A DNA stretch of 64,000 bases from Charina bottae (lineage: Eukaryota > Chordata > Lepidosauria > Squamata > Charinaidae). Below, in pieces: positions 56,804 to 64,000 of this stretch; position 1 is the first letter of the stretch; every line of letters begins with the position of its first letter. The stretch covers positions 108,307,981-108,371,980 of the forward strand of contig JALMGJ010000002.1 of the NCBI GenBank assembly GCA_023362775.1, in the 5' to 3' direction. The notes below the pieces were generated by a model. It worked only from the letters and a program-made list of their open reading frames with translations, was not told where the DNA came from and did no database searches. Position numbers and translations under genes: made by a program.

Positions 56804-59079
56804 TTTTTCTTTCTTTTTATTAAATTTTATTAAGTTTTACAATACATAATAAAATTTAAAGTAGAAAAAAGAAATAGAAACAGAAATACAAAATAAGAAA
56901 AAGATAAAGAAAAAGTGAAGTCAAGAAATAATAAGCAAAGAAAATATAGAAAATAGATGTCCTCCAATCTATCTTTGAACTTAAAGTACAACAATTGATT
57001 TTAAATGTTAGTCCTTCATACAGTATACAGGAACTTTTCTTTGTCATATGCCTTTTGATTTCTTTAATCCAATCTTCTAATCTTCATATAGGTTTCACCT
57101 TTCTTACTGTCTCCCAATAATCCATCTTTGGCTTCCACTCCTTGAAGTAGTAGTTAAATGTTGAATGTTCATTACTACATATTTATATCTTCAATAAAGA
57201 CCAATTAGTATAACAAATAAAAGCCTTATTTACTTCTAATAAACTACAATATATTCTATTCATATTATGACTCATAACCTAACATGTTATGTAACTTAAT
57301 ACATAGTTTAGCAATTCTTATAGTGTTCATGCATATATATTTCTATAATTTAATTCTAATATATATATATATCTCCATAAAAAAGGAATTCTTGAATCTC
57401 AATTATCCATCTGTAATTTCCATTCCTTGTAGTAGTGTCCATTTAAACTAAATGCATAATCTATCATATCACTTAACCTAATAGCTAATATATCAATTCT
57501 TATAATATTCATACAATACATATTGATATATACCATCCTGTAGTAACCATCATTCTAATTCCATCATATCATTATCTTCTCATAAATATATCTCTAAGGA
57601 AAACAATATTCTATAATATCAACTTGTGTTTGTATTTAGCATCTTACATTTAGAATATCACTTTTTATATATCCATACAATTTCTCATAACAATTCAAGT
57701 CCATATTTTCATTAGCCTTTATATCCATACAGTTTCTCATATCTTCTGCTTAGGTTATGCCAAAATCACAATACACTGTGGGAGATTCGCAATATACAGC
57801 CTGCTCTTTTCTATATCTCATATAGAATATCAGAGCAACCTTCTCTCCCTTTCCACATATTTCACAACATCCATCCAACTGTGCACCCATATTTTCACTC
57901 TGTCTCCACTGCCACAACATATCTATACCAAGATTGTAGTGTAAAGCCTTCAGAATGTTCTTCTGAACTAATGTACTCAAAATTTCCTCCTTCTGTTTCT
58001 CCTCCACTTGAAAAACATTTTTCCTTTCTGTCTCCGTTTCTGTTCTCTGTTCTTTCTCTCTGTTTTGCAGAGTTACGAACAGTAATTCCAACGACCTTTG
58101 AATATTTGAAAAAGCCTCAGTAATCTCTCTTCTGAGCTCCTCAGGTACAAGTTGGAAAGCCATCTTTCCTGTGTCCTTCAAATTAAAACAACAACCCTTC
58201 TAGTCAAAACAATAATCATGTAATCTGTCCATGGAATACTACCAGCAGAATCTATTAAGCAGAACGTCGTTGTTGTTGTTGTTTTTTTTAAAGTAAAAAG
58301 AAAAAAGAAAGTTCCAATAATCCAAAATACAGGAGAGAATAATATTTTAAACAGTTTATAGAAGGAGAAATAAAAAATATATTCCAAATGAAGCAAAATC
58401 CAACCAGGGAGGATGTAGAAAAAGAAGACAAGGAAAAAAACACGTTACCCTGTGTTTTTATTCTTCAAACTGCGAGCTTTCGTTCTTCAAGCTGCAAGCT
58501 GCTTAATCCAAACAAAGAGTTTCTCAAAAAATGAATAGTCATTTAGTTTATCAAGCGAAGAATTACAGAGTCTCTTAAATCCCTCTAATACAAAAGAGAA
58601 GTAAAAAAAAAAATGCAGACGTTTCATTATGTTGCAAATATAGAGTCCATCAAACTTCCACCAGAATCAGTTATAGCAAAGAAAGCACAAAGTTAGCCAA
58701 CATTTTCAACAAAGTCCAAAAAATAGATCTTAGATTTCAAAAATATTTTAATCTAAAAAAAACATTCCTAAAGTGATCTAAAAGCGGCTGGGCGCTCTTG
58801 TGTCTCTTCAAAGAGACTTGTTTCCCCTGCGAGAGCCTGATATATCTCGGCCATTGCCTTGCACTTACCCTGTTCCTTCCGCGGTGGAAAACTACAGAAA
58901 AAACAAGGGTAGGCAATCCCAATGGCCCCACGAGTAATCTTCTGGTCTCCCCCTCTCCAGGGGAAAAAAAACTTCAGTGGACCACAACTTCTGCAATCCA
59001 CGCAAGCAAGGGAAATTCAGTCAGTTCTCAGCTTCTCTGGGAAATTTGACTGGTCGAGCTGGCAGCCAAGCCTGGAGTC
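56804..59079 (-). mobile_element. L1-like non-autonomous element inside the solo LTR
   Basis: TSD GCCAGTCCGTGGTTTC (16 bp) at 56788-56803 and 59080-59095. On the minus strand it runs from GACTCCAGGCTTGGCTGCC to an A-rich end near 56804-56880 with AATAAAATTTAAT. About 2.3 kb, apparently 5'-complete but with no ORF2, so most of the body is deleted. Confidence 0.85.
57750..58181 (-). CDS. L1-like ORF1-type fragment, 143 residues
   Basis: Begins MKDTGKMAFQLVPEELRREI. A Glu/Lys-rich helical stretch (NREKEQRTETETERKN, EEKQKEEIL) suggests a coiled coil, followed by a Cys-containing end (CCEICGKGEK). No RRM follows. It may be the N-terminus of an L1 ORF1 joined to unrelated 3' sequence. Function is unknown and the clade is inferred from context. 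Confidence 0.5.
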   Translation of the reverse strand: MKDTGKMAFQLVPEELRREITEAFSNIQRSLELLFVTLQNREKEQRTETETERKNVFQVEEKQKEEILSTLVQKNILKALHYNLGIDMLWQWRQSENMGAQLDGCCEICGKGEKVALIFYMRYRKEQAVYCESPTVYCDFGIT

Positions 59080-60063
59080 GCCAGTCCGTGGTTTCAAGCC
59101 TTGCCTTGCTGCCCCGTCGGACCCTGAACTCCCACCTTGCCTTTCCTTGCCACCGTGCCGGGTTCAGAACTAAAGCCTCGCCTTGCTGCCACGCCTGTCC
59201 CTGATTTCAAGCCCTGCTAGAAATCCTAAAAACCCTAGCTGCTGCGTTAGACCCTAAGCTCAAGTCTTGCCTAGTCGCCACGCCAGCCCCTGGATTCTAG
59301 TCCTGCCTTGCTGCCACGCTGGTGTCAGCTTAATCTGCATTCTAACGAACTGCATTGAGAAGTGTTTATTAGGGCATTGTTGTTGGGATCATCACAGCTG
59401 GACTGTATTGCAAAGACTTGCCTTGCCACCACATGGTGGCTTCCCATTCTCGTGCCAGCATCGGGTTAGTACAATTGCCCATAAGGACCATCCACTTATT
59501 TAAGCATTATTGTGTACATTACTGTAAATAAAGATTGTTATATCACCCCTTCCTGCATTGGGTCTTAGTCGGAAGAGGACAATCTCCTGGTGGAATGCCA
59601 TGAAAAGAACCTGGATTCTTTGAGGGGGGCAGTTGGGCTGTTTGATTCTTTCAAGGGGAAAGCTCTGTGCACATTGTGGGGATGTGTAACTGCTTTGGTT
59701 TAGTTTGAAATGGGATGAGGGTTGAAGAATGTTCATCTGCTTTGCTTTAAGGATTTGACTGATGCTATTTGCCTTTAAAGATTTGGATTTACTGTTTTGA
59801 ATTGGCTTTGTTTTTTGGGGTTATTAAGTTTAAAATTATTAAAACTGTTGTACTATTAAGTATAATAGCAGACAACTTATGTGCTTTTTAATTTGATTCT
59901 TGTTATACATCTTTTTGTAAATTTGAAAAATTTCTCTCTTGTGTTTCTGCACTTTTTTAGTTTTTTTCTTTCTTTGTAGTTTTTTGTTGTTGTGTCTTTT
60001 GTAGTTTTTATTCTTCTCTTGAAACCTAATAAAATTTACTATAAAAAAAGACCAAAACAAAAT

Positions 60064-60310
60064 AAAATAAAAATAGGCAAAAGGACAAAAAAGGGCTCCA
60101 CAATCACCCTGTTCCCAAGGCTAGGGAAACAACCAGGTCTTCAATAGTTTCCTCAATGACCAAGGGTGGGAGCCAACTGAATCTCTGGAGGGAATTCATT
60201 CCAGAGGGGAGGATTGCAACAGAGTAGGTGCACTTCCTGGGTCCTGCAAGTTGACATTATTTAATTGATGGGACTCGGATCACGCCCATCCTGCTGGACT
60301 GAATCAGACC
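60064..60310 (-). pseudogene. L2-like LINE 3' region, right part
   Basis: Continuation of 52380-53091 after the L1-like insertion: ACCAGGTCTTCAATAGTTTC, ATTCATTCCAGAGGGGAGG on plus resemble 28546-29125 and 39745-40500. Confidence 0.6.
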
Positions 60311-61412
60311 AGTTGGCAAGTTGAACTAATATTCTTTGCCTTTATATATTTTCATTGGTTTACCCCATTCCCGTAATTGCTGATAATATTGATTCAAGAT
60401 AAAGATCAAAATCTAACCTGAAAAATCACAGGAGCAAAATATGATGAAGACTAACATCCATTTATACCGTAAGAGCAGAGAAGCATGAATACTTCACCAC
60501 TATTATTGCTACAAATGCCTTGCATTAACTTTCTCCACCTCTTGTGCTCTGGGCATCACTTCTGCTGCTTCATCTCATGGAAGCCCTCAGTAAACTGAGG
60601 AACTCCCTCAGATAAGCCATCAGAGAGAAGCTAATAGGAAGCAATTACGGGAACCAATCTGGGCATTAAGATCTACAAGAGAAGCCTTTCTGAAGATGCC
60701 CCACCTCCCACTTTACAGAGCTCATTTATTTAGTATGCAACAAAGGGCCTTCTCTTGTGTAACTTCCCAGCCCTTACTGTGTCTTCATTTAGAGCATCCA
60801 TAGAAATAGATCTCTTTTACCAGGCTTTAATTGTTAAACTATTTTAGTATTAACGTTATGTTTTTAAACATTTGTATTCTATATTTAAACAATTGTCAAT
60901 CACCTGAGCACTCATTTGAGTAGAAAGATAGGCTGTTAATTAGATACTTAACATTTGTAATTGATTGCCATTCATACAAACGGAGGCTAATCATATGAAG
61001 GCCTATGCTCTGATGTATTTGCTTTAAAGCACAATTTCTCTCCCATGAGCTCTTAGAAATGTTTATAGAGTACAGGCCTCAGGATGAGTGAAGGTTCCCT
61101 TGCGGGATAAAGAATCCCTTGAATTTGGTACAAATATTTAAAAGAAAAACTGAATGGTAAGTTCTTTCTTTGGGAGCTGAGCTTGCAGTGTAATGCTTCT
61201 AGGATGCTTTACCTAATAGTTCACATTTATTATTCTTAGTTTTATCTCATTAGCCCTAATTAACACTCTTTGTACAATATTAAATAATCCTCCAAACTTG
61301 ATGTTTGCTTCAATTATTTTAAGGTAGTTAAATCAATCCCTCTAGCCACCTAATCAGTTGTATCAGTCTTCCTGGGCTTTCTTTAATTTATCTAAGTCTT
61401 GCCAACCCCAAA
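60311..61412. other. Unassigned sequence
   Basis: Nothing recognised. Confidence 0.4.
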
Positions 61413-61790
61413 GTGTCTGGAACAAAATGTGTTACATCAGGAATTCTAAGAAAAAGGACAGCAGTGGTGGTGGTGTGGCACCTGCCTCTCAACGTGGATG
61501 GCTTTAGTCACTCATGCCCTTGTCATCTCCCATATAGATTATTGCAATGCACTCTACATGGGGCTACCCTTGAAGAGTATCCAGAAGCTTCAGCTGGTTC
61601 AGAATGTGGCCGCACGGGCAGTTACGGGTGCTATAAGATCAGAGTATTTTATTTTAAAATATATATATATGTATTTTAAGATGTATAGGTTTTTAATTTT
61701 AATATTATTATTGTAAACCGCCCAGAGTCTACTGCTGTAGAGATGGGTGGTGATAAATTTGACTAATAAATAAAATCAATCAATAAATAA
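61413..61790 (+). pseudogene. L2-like LINE, internally deleted
   Basis: 61498-61640 encodes VTHALVISHIDYCNALYMGL and LKSIQKLQLVQNVAARAVTG, the L2 ORF2 C-terminus, then jumps to the 3' end GTAAACCGCCCAGAGTC ... GATGGGTGGTGATAAATTTG with a (AATA)n tail. It supplies the sense reference for the antisense L2 ends elsewhere. Confidence 0.85.
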
Positions 61791-63344
61791 ACAAGCTAAT
61801 ATTTTCTCTAGTCCTCACTGACATACTTGCATTCAAACTCCTTGTGTTAAAAGCAAAAGTGAGTTTTGTTTTGTTTTGTTTTTAAAATGCTAATGTTTAA
61901 CAAAAGATCAGTGGAGACCAATATTAAATAATATTTAATGTAAGACATTAACAATCAAGCACAGTTATAAAAAGTTTGCACTGATTAATTATGATCATGA
62001 TTTTGTGATCATAATACTTTTACTGAATATCATGAACAAGTGAGATCTTAAGATGGGTAGAGAGCTTAACAAAGAGAGTGCAAGGAAAAACAAGGTTAAA
62101 AAAAGAGATGATCACAGGTTCAATCCTTGATATCTCCAGGTACGGTTGGAAATTTTGCTGCCTGAAACCATGGTGAGATACAACCAATTAGTGTCAGCAG
62201 TACTGGTTTGGGTAGATCAGTAGTCTGACTTAATATAAAGCAACTTCCTATTGTCTCTTCTTCAGCTGGGGTCTAAGTCATAGGTAATGCTACATAAGTT
62301 ATCCTATATGGGAATTTTTATGCAGAAGAGACAAAAATGGAGAATATGTCAAAATATTAAGGAAAGTGGTTTTGTCTACTGATGCAAGAAGGGGCAAAGA
62401 AAAAGCTGATCATCTTTGCAATACATTTAATCACATTTGTCCATGCAGTCAGTGGGTATTTGAAGGAAATTATAAGATGATGATAGATATGAAGGAAAGA
62501 GTATCTTACTAAATCTGAAAATTAGATACAGTAGTTTGTATAATGCAGGAGAATTGCTAGATATTAACTGGTAATTCAAAACAGCAAATCATGCATCACT
62601 CCTGGGGGAAAATGTGATGGGAATTTTGTAAGTTCTCTTGTCTCCAAACTTATGGTTGTGGAGGAAAAATAAAAAACATAAGTGTTGCACTGGAACTCAG
62701 ATGTTGATGGCATTTATCCTAATGCAGATATAAATCAGTAGGACTGAAATTTAATAAAACATGGGCTGCAGCTGAGTTCAGAAATCATGACCCTGGTCCA
62801 ATAAAGCATGTTTTATAAGATCAGAAATATGACTTGTATACTCTCTCCTTGATCTTCCCTTCCATGTTTTCCTTGTGCACATACTGTATATATGGTCTGG
62901 ATATCCTGACTTTTAAACCACAATTTCTCATGGCACCCAAACTAGGAAACTGTGATTTAACAAGTGCTTGCAAACTTTGCGATTAACACAAGATGTTCAT
63001 GCTATCATAGGATGTTACGATTCCAATAGGTTTTGATGATATTTGAACCTGAATGCTGTAGCTACCTACTTTCAACTTGCATTATGGAAACTGGAAAGTC
63101 AGGTTTTGCTTCCCAGATGATAAAAAGCCCATCATTCCCTGAGGTACGATACTCTCTTGAAAGGATTTGCTGCTCATTTTAAAATATTAGCAGGATCTGT
63201 TATGGTTACGATCCAATCACATGGCCTTTGGGATTTTGCAGGTGCACGCTTGTCTCTGATGAAAGACTGCACATTCAGAGTCAGATTGTCCACCATATGC
63301 ATGCTGGTCCTTTTGATACTGCAGCAACAATATGCACCACATAG
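61791..63344. other. Unassigned sequence
   Basis: No gene is seen. A (GTTTT)n run lies near 61864-61882. Confidence 0.4.
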
Positions 63345-63425
63345 ACTCCACAATATTTATTTTATTTATATATTTCCAACTTATATCACCGCCCATCTCC
63401 CCCCATTCCGGAGGGGACTCATGTA
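63345..63425 (-). pseudogene. L2-like LINE 3' end, short
   Basis: TTTATTTTATTTATATATTT then CACCGCCCATCTCC on plus, the reverse complement of the L2 end. Confidence 0.65.
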
Positions 63426-64000
63426 TATTCAAAGGACATCAAAAGTGCTGTCCGAAAGACAAAGAGCCTGAGAGGTCCTTTTATGCCTTTGATGTATAAA
63501 GCAAATAAGGCAGAACTCCTCTGAGACTAGTGATGACAAGGAGGGGTGGGCAAATCTTAGTATGATCAAAGCATTTGGAGTTGGTGACATATCCAAATAT
63601 ATTAATGACTCTTTGACAAAGGTTTCAACTATCATATAAGCAGGATAAATGTAGGGGATCCTTAGATAGATGATACCGTTAACTACAGCAAATGTTACAA
63701 AAATAATCAGTGGTGGCTCATTTATTAAGAAAATGTTTGGCACATTCATTTACATTGCCTTAAGCAGATAAGATAGAAGCTTCTTTTTGTTTCAATAATA
63801 GGCTCAAAAATGAGGAATTACCCAGTGAACACAATACTTTGTGCGGCTGTCATGCTATGAAATTACAAGGCATCATGATCCAATTCATAGATATCTGAAA
63901 TTAGTACAGATCGATCAATTGTTTCTGCTGAAGCAGAACATCTCAAAGTGGCATAATGCGCCTAACAACTCCTGTGGTAATAATACCAAATGCTTTGGCT
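63426..64000. other. Unassigned sequence
   Basis: Nothing recognised. A 106-codon minus-strand frame at 63429-63749 shows no family motif. Confidence 0.4.

Larger units (their letters stand above)
56318..59581 (+). mobile_element. Solo LTR, about 970 bp, with a nested L1-like insertion
   Basis: 5-bp TSD ATCTC at 56313-56317 and 59582-59586, TGTCAGG start and GAGGACA end. Excluding 56804-59095 it is 972 bp. GTAAATAAAGATTG near 59524 could be the polyadenylation signal. The middle has repeats of GAGCCTTGCCTTGCTGC type. No internal coding region or second LTR is seen in the window. A gypsy or endogenous-retrovirus LTR is possible; the family is not known to me. Confidence 0.82.
53092..60047 (+). 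mobile_element. Composite L1-like insertion with duplicated 5' region
   Basis: TSD AAGACCAAAACAAAAT (16 bp) at 53076-53091 and 60048-60063. Plus-strand order: 5' region A (53092-53716 and 54532-54925), a short unassigned coding-like piece with a SINE, 5' region B (55336-56317), then a 3' UTR with AATAAAATTTACTATAAAAAAA at 60028-60050. A and B share CTTCCAGTGGGAATGGC and the ORF1 start region. Only one 3' end and one outer TSD pair are seen. Nested within are a LINE 3' end, a solo LTR and another L1-like element. There is no ORF2. Confidence 0.75.

Noticed and set aside
56318..59581. A complete endogenous retrovirus
   Set aside because: Only one LTR with its own 5-bp TSD is present. No gag, pol or env belonging to it is seen, and the interior is an unrelated L1-like insertion.

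Overview
The window is a stretch of vertebrate nuclear DNA made almost wholly of transposable elements, most likely from a squamate reptile (lizard or snake). The evidence is the mix of families: two BovB (RTE) LINEs of the type shared by squamates and ruminants, several decayed CR1/L3-like and L2-like LINEs, L1-like elements, tRNA-derived SINEs, a Penelope-like element, two nested Ty1/copia elements, hAT-type non-autonomous DNA transposons, and many microsatellites. I see no host exon, rRNA, tRNA gene or CRISPR array. Species cannot be named from this alone.

1-21.6 kb is a deep nest. A BovB relic (1108-1996, resuming 21560) was split by a copia element on the minus strand (1997-21559, 448-bp LTRs, 5-bp duplication AATAT). 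That copia was hit by a hAT-type element (2771-5456), which holds a second hAT-type element (3720-5213), and by another copia (8043-19909, 492-bp LTRs). The inner copia was hit by a 6.8-kb APE-type LINE (9847-16617), which carries a SINE (about 13604-13936) and a palindromic Penelope-derived element (11067-11831). Most junctions carry exact target-site duplications (TSDs), and the reading frames of both copia elements resume across them.

21.6-34.5 kb holds old L2 and CR1-like pieces, SINEs, a short hAT-type element (25443-25693) and a Penelope-like element with reverse transcriptase and GIY-YIG endonuclease (29488-30858, with its terminal repeat again at 31866-32048). A LINE 3' end lies between the two repeats. 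34.5-39 kb is one CR1-like relic split by two hAT-type elements and a Penelope fold-back.

39-49 kb is sparser: L2, a hAT-type element, a fold-back with a hammerhead-like core, a SINE and long microsatellites. 49-52 kb has two BovB copies. 53.1-60.0 kb is an L1-like insertion flanked by a 16-bp TSD. It has two copies of its 5' region, a solo LTR, a second L1-like element inside that LTR, a LINE 3' end and a SINE. 60-64 kb is mostly unassigned, with L2 scraps.

The strongest unusual signals are: fold-back elements built from inverted Penelope ends carrying a hammerhead-like motif with a compensatory stem change; hAT-type elements whose 8-bp TSDs all have TA at the centre and which carry arrays of GC-box/CCAAT units, 178-bp inverted repeats and a possible captured coding fragment; and copia elements in a vertebrate primed by an initiator-tRNA half. 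Motifs, TSDs and divergences were read by eye. No database search was run.
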